Positions 29,317 through 38,707 of a stretch of 64,000 nt of DNA are shown here, piece after piece. How positions within the stretch are numbered: position 1 is the first letter of the stretch; each line of letters opens with the position of its first letter. The DNA comes from an uncultured Chloroflexota bacterium. Its GTDB lineage: Bacteria > Chloroflexota > UBA4733. The notes below the pieces were generated by a model. The model was not told where the DNA came from, searched no databases, and saw nothing but the letters and a program-made list of their open reading frames with translations. The translations under genes and the position numbers were made by a program. The stretch covers positions 62,001-126,000 of the forward strand of contig CALBSQ010000025.1 in assembly GCA_937967325.1 (NCBI GenBank), in the 5' to 3' direction.

Positions 29317-31584
29317 ATGAGCGGTTCACCCGTCCGGGCGCAAAGCTCCGTAACGTCCTTCTTCCGCCTGCTCCGATCCGACGACAAAGCCGCCGCGCTC
29401 GGCGAGGCCATTGATGCCTTGCACCACGGCGAGCGAGCGGACGGCATTACCTACCAGGCCGACCCCCACAGCTTCCACCAGGTGCCCGGCAGCCCCTTCG
29501 CCTACTGGGTGAGCGACGCCCTGCGGCGCAAGTTCACCGAGCTGCCGCGCTTCGAGGGCGATGGGCGCACCGTCAAGCAGGGCCTGGCAACAGCCGACGA
29601 CTTCCGTTTTGTGCGCGCGTGGTGGGAAGTGTTATCCGATAAAGTAGTGGATGCGGCCAGTGGTCCTCGAGAAAATGCTAACGAAATCGCCATATACTGC
29701 CGAGGGCGGACGTACCAGGGATGCCCATGGGCGCCGTTCGCTAAAGGTGGGGAGTATTCGACCTTTTACTCCGATATCCACCTACTTGTCAACTGGGAGC
29801 GCGATGGTGCTGCTATCAGAAGTTTGCCGGGGCTGGACGGCAGGATCGCATCTCGTCCCCAAAGCGTCGACTACTACTTTCGACAAGGGATAACGTGGAG
29901 CGATCGGACAACTCGGCTGTTCTCGGCGCGCACATGGAATGCTGGCGGCATCTTTTCAGTGAAAGGTTCCGCAGGGTTCTGTGAGAGTCCACTCCTGCTG
30001 CCTAAGATGCTTGGCTTGATGAACTCGCTCCTGTTTAATGTCTACTTGTCACTGATGGTTGGTGCCGGTGATGCCGCTGCTCGTTCCTATCAGGTCGGGA
30101 CCATTGGACGCGTTACCGTCCCTGATCTAGATAAGGAGGACGGCCAGCAGCTCGGTAAACTAGCTATTAGATGTGTGTGCGGAAAACGTGCCCTCGACAC
30201 CTTGGTGGAGACCAGCCACGCTTTCACGCGGCCCGCGCTGCTCCAGGTGCCGGGCAGCTCCCTGGCCGAGCGCGCCGCGGCCTGGCAGGCGGGGGTGGAC
30301 GCGGCGCAGGCGGTGCTGGCCCGGAGCCAGCGCGAGATCGACGAGATCGCCTATCGTCTCTACGGCATCGCCGACGAGGACCGCAGCGCCATCGAGGAAT
30401 CACTGGGTAGCGGCGCGGCAGAGGCAACGAACCAGGCAGAGGCAGCGGATGAGGACGTGGAGGAGGAGGGTGCAGCTCCCAGTGCCGACCGCCGCGCGCT
30501 CGTTGCCGGCCTCGTGTCTTATGCCCTGGGCTGTGCCTTCGGCCGCTGGGATGTGCGCCTGGCGCTGGACCACGCACTGGTCCCCAAGCTGCAAGGTCCG
30601 TTCGATCCGCTGCCCGTCTGCTCGCCCGGCATGCTCGTCGGCCCCGACGCCCTGCCGGCCACACCGGAGCACATCGTCAGCGAGGAGTGGCTGCGGGCGC
30701 GGCCCGATGCCATCACCGTGCCAACGGAGGGCAGCGTCCGGCAGCCCAGCGTCCCGGAGGCGAGCTATCCGTTGCGCATCGCCTGGGACGGCGTCCTCGT
30801 TGACGATCCCGAGCACCCGAGCGACCTTGTCCGTCGCGTGCGAGAGGTGCTGGCGCTGCTCTGGCCGGACGGCATTGGGGCGCAGGCCGAGGGAATCGAG
30901 CGGGAGGCTTGTGAGCTGCTCGGCCTGCGTGAGCTGCGCGACTACTTCGCCAAGCCCGCCGGCTTCTTTGCCGATCACCTGAAGCGCTATTCCAAGAGCC
31001 GCCGCCAGGCGCCGATCTACTGGTCGCTCTCCACGGCCTCCGGCTCCTACGCGCTCTGGCTCTCCTACCACCGGCTTACCTCCGACACCGTCTTTACTGC
31101 TGTCAACCGCTACGTCGAGCCGAAGCTGGCGGGGACCGAGCGACGTCTTGGTGAGCTGACGGGTCGGCTGGCCGAGGCGAGCGGGCGGGAGGCCAAGGCG
31201 CTGCGCGAGGAGGTTGAGGTTGTGATGCGCTTCCGGGACGAGCTCCGCGCCTTCCGCGACGAGCTGCTCCGCGTAGCGCAGTTGCCGTATCGTACGAACC
31301 TGGACGACGGCGTCATCATCAACGCGGCGCCGCTACACGCGCTCTTTCGCAATCGCGACTGGGCCAAGGCCACGCGGGAGTGCTGGCAGAGGCTCCAGCG
31401 TGGCGACTATGACTGGGCGCACCTGGCCTACACCCTCTGGCCGGAGCGGGTCCACCAGAAGTGCCGCAGCGACAAGTCGCTGGCTATTGCCCACGATCGG
31501 GAGGATCTGTACGATGAGCACGATGCCGCGCCGACAACGCGCGGGCGCGCGTCCGCCAGCCGGCGTGCAGGGAATCAGGAGTGA
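29317..31584 (+). CDS. pglX: BREX PglX, C-terminal (target-recognition) half
   Basis: The 755-residue product matches the part of PglX that follows the methyltransferase core: 'SFFRLLRSDDKAAALGEAI', 'PGSPFAYWVSDALRRKF', 'QGLATADDFRFVRAWWEV' and 'YYFRQGITWSDRTTRLF', the region that reads the DNA target, then a helical C-terminal domain. It lacks SAM-binding and NPPF motifs. ATG 29317 is the best start; a TTG at 29272 is also in frame. Codons between about 29600 and 30200 are much less GC-rich than on either side, fitting exchange of the recognition domain. Acting with the N-half it would be like the S subunit of a type I modification enzyme. Confidence 0.8.
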   Translation: MSGSPVRAQSSVTSFFRLLRSDDKAAALGEAIDALHHGERADGITYQADPHSFHQVPGSPFAYWVSDALRRKFTELPRFEGDGRTVKQGLATADDFRFVRAWWEVLSDKVVDAASGPRENANEIAIYCRGRTYQGCPWAPFAKGGEYSTFYSDIHLLVNWERDGAAIRSLPGLDGRIASRPQSVDYYFRQGITWSDRTTRLFSARTWNAGGIFSVKGSAGFCESPLLLPKMLGLMNSLLFNVYLSLMVGAGDAAARSYQVGTIGRVTVPDLDKEDGQQLGKLAIRCVCGKRALDTLVETSHAFTRPALLQVPGSSLAERAAAWQAGVDAAQAVLARSQREIDEIAYRLYGIADEDRSAIEESLGSGAAEATNQAEAADEDVEEEGAAPSADRRALVAGLVSYALGCAFGRWDVRLALDHALVPKLQGPFDPLPVCSPGMLVGPDALPATPEHIVSEEWLRARPDAITVPTEGSVRQPSVPEASYPLRIAWDGVLVDDPEHPSDLVRRVREVLALLWPDGIGAQAEGIEREACELLGLRELRDYFAKPAGFFADHLKRYSKSRRQAPIYWSLSTASGSYALWLSYHRLTSDTVFTAVNRYVEPKLAGTERRLGELTGRLAEASGREAKALREEVEVVMRFRDELRAFRDELLRVAQLPYRTNLDDGVIINAAPLHALFRNRDWAKATRECWQRLQRGDYDWAHLAYTLWPERVHQKCRSDKSLAIAHDREDLYDEHDAAPTTRGRASASRRAGNQE

Positions 31585-31635
31585 GCAGGCAGCGTAGCAC
31601 CAGGGACCTGTACGGTGCGTCCCGGTGGGTTGCCC

Positions 31636-31649
31636 GCGACTTCAGTCGC
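31636..31649. repeat. Hairpin in the pglX-pglZ junction
   Basis: GCGACT-tc-AGTCGC lies in the 85-base stretch between the pglX C-half and the likely pglZ start. It resembles the small palindromic repeats seen elsewhere in the window but lacks their GGCTA core. It could influence translation of pglZ. Confidence 0.3.
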
Positions 31650-31669
31650 CAGGGGGCAGGCCTTTCAGC

Positions 31670-34234
31670 TTGCGAGCGCGACGCAGAAGGGCAACTGCGC
31701 TGACGACTCCACTCGGCCCCGTCTCTTCTCTTATCCGCGACCGCCTCGGGGCGCGGCTGCAGGAGCGGCGCGTCGTCGTCTGGTACGACGCTGAGCGCCG
31801 CTTCGAGGCGCTCCTGCCCAACCTCGACCTGCCGGCCTGCGCGGTTGTCTCGGCCACCGGCTCGAGGCTGCGCGCCCGGCGCGCGGCCGACGCCGTATAC
31901 CGCCAGCTGAACGAGCCGGGCGGGTCGCCGGAGAGCCGGCAGACCTTGCTCATGTATATGCCGGCCGCCCGCGGTGTCACGCCGGAGCAGCGCCAGGAGG
32001 ACCCCTTCGAGGCCTTCGCCTGCTGTGGCGGCACCTTCGGGGACAACGAGGCCGAGTCGCTCCTGTCACTTGCCCAGGCTGCCTTGCCGCGGCGGGCTGA
32101 CGAGATCGCCCGGATCTTCCGCGAGGGGCGGCCGACGCTGGAATCTCTGGACGCCCTCCCCGCCGGCGCCACCTACCCGCTGCTTCGTCAGGCCCTCGGC
32201 GTGGAGTCGCCAGCCGAGGCGATCGTCCAGGCCCTTTCCGACGCGGAGACGGCGCAGCGGTTGGTGGACACGCCCGGCGCGCTGGTGGAGTTTGGCCGTC
32301 TGGCGACGACGGAGGTCGGTTTTCCCGCCCAATCCGGCGAGGGCTGGGTCGCGCTGCGCGCGCGCGTCGGCCGTTTCCTACTGGTCAGCGAGCTGGCATT
32401 CGATCTTCCTGGTGGCTTGCCTGCCGTCCTTGAGGGCGTCCCGCTTGCGCCCGACGACCGGAAGGCACGCGTGCTATCCGTCTGTGATCGCCTGCGTGCG
32501 CCGGCGCTGGGCGAGTCCTACGTGGACCTGGCGGAGGCGGTCGAGCGTGAGCTGCCCATCCGCCGCGCTGTCGATGCGGCGGCCGGGGTGGGCAGCCGCG
32601 ACACCTTTTCCTGCCAGGAGCACCGCCGGCTGTGGGCGGTGGTGTTGGCTCTCGCCGGCGACGATCTCCCGCCGGCGAATGCCTTGCTCGACGGTGGCAA
32701 GGGCAGTCCCTGGCGCGAGGCGCCCGAGCGCAGCTTGCTCTGGCGAGTTGCCGAGCGCTGCCGGAGCTTTTTGGACACAGCGGCGTCGCTCCGTGGGCGC
32801 ACCCTGCCGGTCGCCCTGCGCGACCTCATTGAGGCGTACGTGGGGACGGACGGGGTCTGGCGGCTGGACCGCGCCCAACGGCTGTTCGAGCAAGCAGCGG
32901 CGCAGTGCCGGCATGCGGACGAGGTGGAGGCTGCCGTCCAGCACTGCCGCGCCCGCTACGCCGAGGCTGCCGCTCCCTGGCAGGCGGCCTTCCAGGCGGC
33001 GGTCGCCCGCGAGGGCTGGCCGCCCGAGCATCTCAAGCGCCAGACGCAGACCTTCGACGCGCAGGTGGCGCCGGAGCTGGCGGACCGGCGCAAGACCGCC
33101 TATATCCTGGTCGACAGCCTCCGCTACGAGCTGGGGCGCGACCTGGGCGACGCCCTCGCCTCCCTCGGCGAGGTGCGTGTGGAAGCGGCAGCGGCCGTGC
33201 TGCCGCCGACTACGCAGTTTGGCATGGCCGCGCTGCTGCCCGGCGCCGACGGCGCCTTCACCCTTACCCAGGACGGCTCCGAGCTGGTACCGGCCATCGG
33301 CAACACGCCGCTGCCGCACCTGCAAGCGCGCAAAGCCTTCCTGGCCGCCCGTTACGGCGACCGCGTCCACGACCTTGCCTTGGAGGAGGCGCTGCAGCTG
33401 GGGCCGGCTCGCCTGCGCCGCCAGGTCGGCAACAGCGACTTGCTGATCCTGCGCAGCCGCGACATCGACTCTCTGGGCGAGGGGCCCAACCTCTTCCAGG
33501 CCCGCCGGCTGATGAGCGAGGTCGTCGGCGACTTGAAAGCGGTGGGGCAATGGCTAGCAGACATGGGCTTCCAGAAGCTGGTCTTCGCCGCCGATCACGG
33601 CCACATCCTCCTGCCCGAGCTCCCGGCGGGCGACGCGCTCCCCTTCCCTCCCGGCCGCTGGCTGCTGCGCAAGCGGCGGGCCTTGCTGGGCGCCGGCCCG
33701 GCGAAACCGGCCGGCGTCCTGGTCCTGCCGGCGCGCGACGTGGGCATCGCCGGCCCGGTGGAGGAGCTGGCTGTCCCGGTTGGCTTCAAGACCTTCGGCG
33801 AGGCCGGCGGCTACTTCCACGAGGGGCTCTCCCTGCAGGAGTGCCTGGTACCCATCGTCGTGCTGCAGCCACGGCGCGGCGGCACGCCGGCGGGCGGCGC
33901 CGAGGTGAGCGTCAGCTACCGCAGCGACCGCTTCACCAGCTCCGTGGTCGGCCTGAAGCTGCGCGCGACGTCCATGCTGGAACACTCCGTCGCCGTGCGC
34001 CTGGAAGCCTTCGATGGCAGTGGACCCAAGGCGGCTTCGGTCGGCCAGGCCGGCGATTGCGATGCGCGCGACCCGGCCAGCGGCGAGATCACCCTGCCGG
34101 TGGGCGAGGACGTATCGGTACCGCTGGTAATTGATCCGGACTTTCACGGGTCGCGGATCGAGGTGCGCGCCAGCGATGCCAAGACTGGCGCTGTATATCA
34201 CCGGCTGCCCCTCCGCAATTCCAGAATGGATTGA
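31670..34234 (+). CDS. pglZ: BREX alkaline phosphatase-like protein PglZ
   Basis: The ~854-residue protein is the PglZ core component of BREX. The N-terminus 'ERRVVVWYDAERRFEALLP' is typical, and the alkaline-phosphatase-superfamily metal site is visible in 'AYILVDSLRYELGRDLGDAL' near residue 480 and 'VFAADHGHILLP' near residue 640. The start is unsettled. GTG 31625 lies before a hairpin, TTG 31670 is the start used here, and a CTG at 31700 would give the N-terminus most like other PglZ proteins. Its TGA overlaps a TTG in front of brxL. Confidence 0.88.
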   Translation: MRARRRRATALTTPLGPVSSLIRDRLGARLQERRVVVWYDAERRFEALLPNLDLPACAVVSATGSRLRARRAADAVYRQLNEPGGSPESRQTLLMYMPAARGVTPEQRQEDPFEAFACCGGTFGDNEAESLLSLAQAALPRRADEIARIFREGRPTLESLDALPAGATYPLLRQALGVESPAEAIVQALSDAETAQRLVDTPGALVEFGRLATTEVGFPAQSGEGWVALRARVGRFLLVSELAFDLPGGLPAVLEGVPLAPDDRKARVLSVCDRLRAPALGESYVDLAEAVERELPIRRAVDAAAGVGSRDTFSCQEHRRLWAVVLALAGDDLPPANALLDGGKGSPWREAPERSLLWRVAERCRSFLDTAASLRGRTLPVALRDLIEAYVGTDGVWRLDRAQRLFEQAAAQCRHADEVEAAVQHCRARYAEAAAPWQAAFQAAVAREGWPPEHLKRQTQTFDAQVAPELADRRKTAYILVDSLRYELGRDLGDALASLGEVRVEAAAAVLPPTTQFGMAALLPGADGAFTLTQDGSELVPAIGNTPLPHLQARKAFLAARYGDRVHDLALEEALQLGPARLRRQVGNSDLLILRSRDIDSLGEGPNLFQARRLMSEVVGDLKAVGQWLADMGFQKLVFAADHGHILLPELPAGDALPFPPGRWLLRKRRALLGAGPAKPAGVLVLPARDVGIAGPVEELAVPVGFKTFGEAGGYFHEGLSLQECLVPIVVLQPRRGGTPAGGAEVSVSYRSDRFTSSVVGLKLRATSMLEHSVAVRLEAFDGSGPKAASVGQAGDCDARDPASGEITLPVGEDVSVPLVIDPDFHGSRIEVRASDAKTGAVYHRLPLRNSRMD

Positions 34235-34236
34235 CC

Positions 34237-36288
34237 ATGCCGTCCATGGACGCCCTCGATAGCCAGTTGACCGCCGTCTTCGCCGGTAAGGTGGTGCGCA
34301 AAGACCTGCTCCAACAGATCAAGGGTGGCGAGAATGTGCCCAGCTACGTGTTGGAGTACCTGCTCGGCCGCTACTGCGCCTCGGACGATCCGGAGGAGAT
34401 TCGGCTAGGTATCGAGGCGGTGAAGACGACGCTGCGCAGCAACTATTTCCGCCACGACGAGGCCAACAAGGCGCAAGCCCTGGTCGAGCAACGGGGCAAG
34501 CACCGCTTCATCGACCGCGTGGAGGTCCGCTTCGTCGCCAGCGAGGGCAAATACTGGGCGGCCATGGACAACTTCAACTACAGCCGTATCCAGATCGGCG
34601 AGCGCTTCTACCGCCAGTACGACCGGCTGCTGGAGGGCGGCGTCTGGGCTATCATCGATGTAGAGTACGACACTGGGATCGACGACGAGGATGCCGCGAA
34701 GGGGAAAGGCGCCCCCTTCCGCATTGCCGACCTGCGCCCCATCCAGCTCGCCCGCTTCGATTTCGAGGAGTATTGCGAGGGGCGGCGGCAGCTCACTACG
34801 GACGCCTGGCTGGACGTGCTCCTGCGCAGCGCCGGGCTGGAGCCGGCGCGCATGGACCGGCGACTGAAGCTGCTGCTGACCTGCCGCTTCCTGCCCTTCG
34901 TGGAAAGCAATTACAACCTCATCGAGCTGGGGCCGCGCGGCACCGGCAAGAGTTATGTCTTCAGCGAGATGTCGCCCTACTGCATCCTCATCTCCGGTGG
35001 CAAGGCCAGCAGCGCCAACCTCTTCTACAACAACTCCCGCCGCCAGGTGGGCCTGGTGGGGTACTGGGATGTGGTGGCCTTCGACGAGGTCGGCGGCCTG
35101 AAGGTCCAGGACCCCGACACTATCCAGATCATGAAGGACTACATGGCCAACGGCCGCTTCAGTCGCGGCATCACCCAGGTGCGCGCCGAAGCCTCCTTCG
35201 TTTTCATCGGCAATCTCAACCAGAGCGTGGAGATACTGGTCCAGAACGCCGGCACTGACCTCTTCCAGCCGCTGCCAAGAGAGTTCGACCTGGCGCTCAT
35301 GGATCGCCTGCACTTCTACCTGCCCGGCTGGGAAGTGCCCAAGACCTCCAAAGAGCTGCTCACCAACCACTACGGCTTCGTGACGGACTATCTGGCCGAG
35401 GCCTTCCGCGCGCTGCGCCGGCAGAACCGCTACGATGCCCTGGACGGCCGCTTCCGCTTCGGCTCGCACGTGGAGGGGCGCGACGCGACGGCCGCGCGCA
35501 AGACCGTGAGTGGTCTGCTCAAGCTGCTCCACCCCCACGGCGAGCACACCAAGGAGGAGCTCCAGGAGTACCTCGAGCTGGCGCTGGAGGCCCGCCGGAG
35601 GGTAAAAGAGCAGCTCAAGAAGCGCGGCTCCTTCGAGTTCTACAAGACCAGCTTCTCCTACATCGACGTGGAGGACGGTGAGCTGGAGCGCATGGTGGGT
35701 GTGCCCGAGCAGGGCGGCAGCCGCGCCATCTCGCCGGACCCGCTGCCGCCGGGCACGGTCTACACCGGGGCGATGGACAGCGATGGCCGCATCGCCCTCT
35801 ACCGGTTGGAGGTGACGCTGACGGCTGGCGCCGGTAGGCTGCGCACGCCGGCCGGGCTGGAGCCGGCACTGAAGGAGTCGCTCAATCGCGCCTGGGCCTA
35901 CCTGCAGGCGAGCAAGGACCGCTCCGGGCTGGCGCCGCTCCTTGCCCAGAAGGACGTCGTCGCGGAGGCGGTCGACCTCTCCGGTGGGCGCGTCGAGTGC
36001 GCCTGTGGCGTCGCCTTCCTGGCCGCCATGCAGTCGGCAGCCGCAGGCCGGCGTGTCCAGGCTGGTACGGTCGTATTCGGCGATCTCACCATCCAGGGCA
36101 ACGTCAAGGCGCTGTCCTCCGTCACCGAGGTGCTCCAGCTGGCCCGCGACAACGGCGCCCTGCGCGCGCTCCTCCCCATCGGCAACAAGGCCCAGTTCTC
36201 CAGCCTGCCGGAAGACGTGGTGGAGCAGGTGGATATCGTCTTCTACAGCGATGTGGAGCGCGCCGTGGCGCGTACGCTGGAGCTCTAG
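34237..36288 (+). CDS. brxL: BREX Lon-like AAA+ protein BrxL
   Basis: The 683-residue protein is BrxL, the Lon-like AAA+ factor that marks type 1 BREX systems. Walker A is 'GPRGTGKSYVF' near residue 233 and Walker B 'VVAFDEVGGL' near residue 282; the C-terminal ~170 residues form a Lon-protease-like domain. In that domain the serine of the Lon motif GPSAG is not visible ('ECACG' is at that place), so proteolysis is doubtful; this may be usual for BrxL. ATG 34237 is used; TTG 34231 overlapping the pglZ stop is the alternative. It is the last gene of the operon, convergent with a toxin-antitoxin pair. Confidence 0.9.
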   Translation: MPSMDALDSQLTAVFAGKVVRKDLLQQIKGGENVPSYVLEYLLGRYCASDDPEEIRLGIEAVKTTLRSNYFRHDEANKAQALVEQRGKHRFIDRVEVRFVASEGKYWAAMDNFNYSRIQIGERFYRQYDRLLEGGVWAIIDVEYDTGIDDEDAAKGKGAPFRIADLRPIQLARFDFEEYCEGRRQLTTDAWLDVLLRSAGLEPARMDRRLKLLLTCRFLPFVESNYNLIELGPRGTGKSYVFSEMSPYCILISGGKASSANLFYNNSRRQVGLVGYWDVVAFDEVGGLKVQDPDTIQIMKDYMANGRFSRGITQVRAEASFVFIGNLNQSVEILVQNAGTDLFQPLPREFDLALMDRLHFYLPGWEVPKTSKELLTNHYGFVTDYLAEAFRALRRQNRYDALDGRFRFGSHVEGRDATAARKTVSGLLKLLHPHGEHTKEELQEYLELALEARRRVKEQLKKRGSFEFYKTSFSYIDVEDGELERMVGVPEQGGSRAISPDPLPPGTVYTGAMDSDGRIALYRLEVTLTAGAGRLRTPAGLEPALKESLNRAWAYLQASKDRSGLAPLLAQKDVVAEAVDLSGGRVECACGVAFLAAMQSAAAGRRVQAGTVVFGDLTIQGNVKALSSVTEVLQLARDNGALRALLPIGNKAQFSSLPEDVVEQVDIVFYSDVERAVARTLEL

Positions 36289-36471
36289 TCGAGGCTTGAC
36301 CGATCTGGCCGTGCCTTCGCGCGCCCTTCATTCGACCGGGTGTCCTGTCCGAAACGCGGCGCAAGCGGCGCACCGCCGTCAAATACCCGACACTGGTGAG
36401 TTCGCGACAGGTGGAGGACAGTACAAGTAGTGGCATGGTCTCGCCAGCTTGTCGTCCGGTCAGGACGGGTA

Positions 36472-36828
36472 CTAGGCGGTGGCGCCGCGAACGCTGGAGT
36501 CCGGTTGCGGCGGCGTATTGAGGGTCACAGTCTGCTGTCCAAGTTGAATAGCCAGTGGCGCACCCAACGCGACGGCGTAGCGTTCCAGTGTCGACAACTT
36601 GGGATCAGTCTCGCCACTCTCCAGCGAGGCGACGTGACCTTGCGAGGTTTTCATTCGCGCGGCCACCGTTTGCTGGGTGATCCCGAGCGACTCTCGCAAA
36701 CGACCAAAGGAGCGAAGTAGCTTCCGACGATGGGCGGCCGCTTCCACGAGCGCGGGAAAGTCGGCGTTGACCTTCGTCCCTTCAGCGATGAGCTCGTCAA
36801 GGGCATCCGGCTCACACATCGACGGCAT
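36472..36828 (-). CDS. XRE-family helix-turn-helix antitoxin (HigA-like)
   Basis: The 118-residue protein has a clear helix-turn-helix: 'LRESLGITQQTVAARM' followed by 'SQGHVASLESGETDPKLSTLERYAVALG'. It lies 110 bases downstream of a RelE-like toxin gene on the same strand, the toxin-first order of HigBA systems, where the antitoxin neutralises the toxin and represses the operon. The ATG at 36819 has GGAGGG nine bases upstream; the ATG at 36828 is nine bases earlier. It is convergent with brxL. Confidence 0.82.
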   Translation of the reverse strand: MPSMCEPDALDELIAEGTKVNADFPALVEAAAHRRKLLRSFGRLRESLGITQQTVAARMKTSQGHVASLESGETDPKLSTLERYAVALGAPLAIQLGQQTVTLNTPPQPDSSVRGATA

Positions 36829-36938
36829 CCCTCCATCTCAGCGGCGCCAACCGTACGACACTATGGCGTTGGCAGTATAAGTGTAACGGACCGGCAAGCG
36901 TCGTGAGCCACCGAGCAGCTGGTGTGGGCTTCGAGCAT

Positions 36939-37310
36939 CTATCGGCCGTAGCGTTGTCGTCGCCATAACGAACGGCGGCGCACCGCGGTCTCAATCTCTT
37001 GGCGAGGCGTCTCACTGCTACGCTTCTCGAAGGCATGCAGCGCCAGCAACACTTGGTGGTAATGGCCCTCCGGGCAAAAGAGGAGGCGATAGTCATTATG
37101 TTCGCCGTTCGCAATGACCTCATAGAGATCACCATGCCCTTGCAGGTGCTTTGCCGCGCTGAGCCCTTCCTCGGCGACGTCCTTCATAGCTGCCACGATT
37201 TGGATACGATCAGCCTCGGGTAGTCCCGAGATATAGTCCTTCGCCGGCCTATTCCCGGCCGGCGTTTCGTAAAACCGCCACTGGCGCCGAAAGAGCGACT
37301 CGGTAGGCAC
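36939..37310 (-). CDS. RelE/HigB-like toxin (Gp49 family)
   Basis: This ~123-residue protein matches phage-derived Gp49/HigB toxins that cleave mRNA on the ribosome. Visible landmarks are 'WRFYETPAGNRPAKDYI', 'KHLQGHGDLYEVIANGEHNDYRLLF' and 'VLLALHAFEKRSSETP'. GTG 37310 is preceded by GGAGGG at eight bases, so I prefer it to the ATG at 37343. It is paired with the downstream XRE antitoxin. Confidence 0.8.
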   Translation of the reverse strand: MPTESLFRRQWRFYETPAGNRPAKDYISGLPEADRIQIVAAMKDVAEEGLSAAKHLQGHGDLYEVIANGEHNDYRLLFCPEGHYHQVLLALHAFEKRSSETPRQEIETAVRRRSLWRRQRYGR

Positions 37311-37432
37311 TCCGATTACCCTCCGAGCGCGTCGTATCATCATGCAAGGGCCACCCTGCCGCCAAGGCGGCCTCTCGCGTGACTTCAGACTGTAGCACGT
37401 AGGTAGCTAGCTCTGGACAGTATCGACGCAGG

Positions 37433-38365
37433 CTAGCCGACGATGATCTCCACCGTGTCGCCATCTTCCAGGCGGTGATCTCTCCCCACGAGCTGGCCGT
37501 CGAAGCGGGCGGATGGTCCCCACAGCCGGGCGCCGCGGCAGGCAGCCCCGATCTCCTTGTGGATCTGGCCGGCAGCGTCGGCGATGGTCGTGCCGGGCTG
37601 GAGGGCGAGCGGCTCCTCGCCGGTGACGTGGTCGTGGCGCAAGTAGACGCGGATGAGGCCGGTGAGCTGCCAGACGGCCTCCTTGAAGGCATCCAGGCTG
37701 GCGTCGTCGAGCACGGATACCCCCACTGCGGGCAGGTCCGGCGCGGCCGCTTGCAGCCGGGCCAGCGCGCCATCGGGGGCCGCGTCCATCTTGGTGGCGG
37801 CCAGGATTGCCGGCACGGTGATGCCCGCGGCAAGTACCTCCGCTCGCACGTCCAGAATCTCGTCAACCGGCGCGCCAGCGTCCTGGCAGTAGACGATGCC
37901 GTCGGCGCCGCGCAGCACGCCGAGCAGCGCCCGACCGCCGCCGCGATCCTCGTTGGCGCCAGCAATGAGACCAGGGATCTCCACGAGCTGCACCAGCACA
38001 CCGCCGATGCGGGTCAGCGCCGGCACTGGGCGCAGGGTGGTGAAAGCGTAGCCGGCGATCTTGATCTGGACGTGGGAGAGGGCATGCAGCAGCGACGACT
38101 TGCCGGCATTGGGCGGTCCCACCAGCGCGATCTGCGCGGCTCCCTCGCGCCGCACGGCGATGCTGTCGCGGTGGACGGTGTGGGAGCGAACGTGCGTCGC
38201 CTCGATCTGCTCCTGCACCCACTTGCGCAGGTCGGCGTAGGGACCGTTGCGATAGCCGGGCAGCTCGTCGAGGGCGGCCCGCAGCACGCGCACACGCTCG
38301 CTGCCCTCCTTGCCGATGAGCCGCTGCTTGATCAATTGCAGCTGGGTGCGATGGGGCATTGGCAT
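37433..38365 (-). CDS. DRG/Obg-like GTPase with TGS domain
   Basis: The 310-residue protein is a translation-factor-class GTPase of the DRG/Obg group. The G1 loop is 'GPPNAGKSSLL', followed by a switch region 'AFTTLRPVPA', G3-like 'VEIPGLI', and a G4-like 'AATKMD'. The C-terminal ~65 residues form a TGS domain, ending 'GDTVEIIVG'. N-terminally it has 'AALDELPGYRNGPYADLRKWV', as in archaeal DRG proteins. Such proteins are thought to act with ribosomes. ATG 38365 has GTCAGGAG nine bases upstream; the frame is open to 38476. It is a single gene, unrelated to the flanking toxin-antitoxin pair. Confidence 0.8.
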   Translation of the reverse strand: MPMPHRTQLQLIKQRLIGKEGSERVRVLRAALDELPGYRNGPYADLRKWVQEQIEATHVRSHTVHRDSIAVRREGAAQIALVGPPNAGKSSLLHALSHVQIKIAGYAFTTLRPVPALTRIGGVLVQLVEIPGLIAGANEDRGGGRALLGVLRGADGIVYCQDAGAPVDEILDVRAEVLAAGITVPAILAATKMDAAPDGALARLQAAAPDLPAVGVSVLDDASLDAFKEAVWQLTGLIRVYLRHDHVTGEEPLALQPGTTIADAAGQIHKEIGAACRGARLWGPSARFDGQLVGRDHRLEDGDTVEIIVG

Positions 38366-38707
38366 AGCAGTACACTCCTGACTTTCGGACAAACTGGAGC
38401 AGGAGGGTACGTCCGGGCCGGCGCCAACCGGGCTGGCGCTAGCCGAGGGAGCGTGCGTCCATCCCGCTGCTTCCACCGACGCGGCAAACTGGAAGCAGCG
38501 GATTAGCCGTTCTTGCGGCAGATTTTCGAGCGCCAGGCGCTCTCGCGGGAGATGGCCACAGCGGTTACCTTCATCGATGGAGCGAAAATCGGCGCCGCCC
38601 CAGACCGGCTAGCGTACCATACACTCCACTCGAGCGTGAAGCCGTTGAATCGATGGCAACGGCAACCCTCACCGCCGTCGCCGGAGCGGGCCACGCTACG
38701 CTTCTGC

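Noticed and set aside
29060..29320. Plus-strand frame spanning the end of the DUF3800 gene and the start of the pglX C-half
   Set aside because: It overlaps both genes in another frame and shows no family pattern; most likely chance.
37358..37371. GCCGCC-aa-GGCGGC hairpin after the GTPase gene
   Set aside because: It could be a terminator, but it is short, lacks a T-run and is the kind of palindrome expected often in GC-rich DNA.
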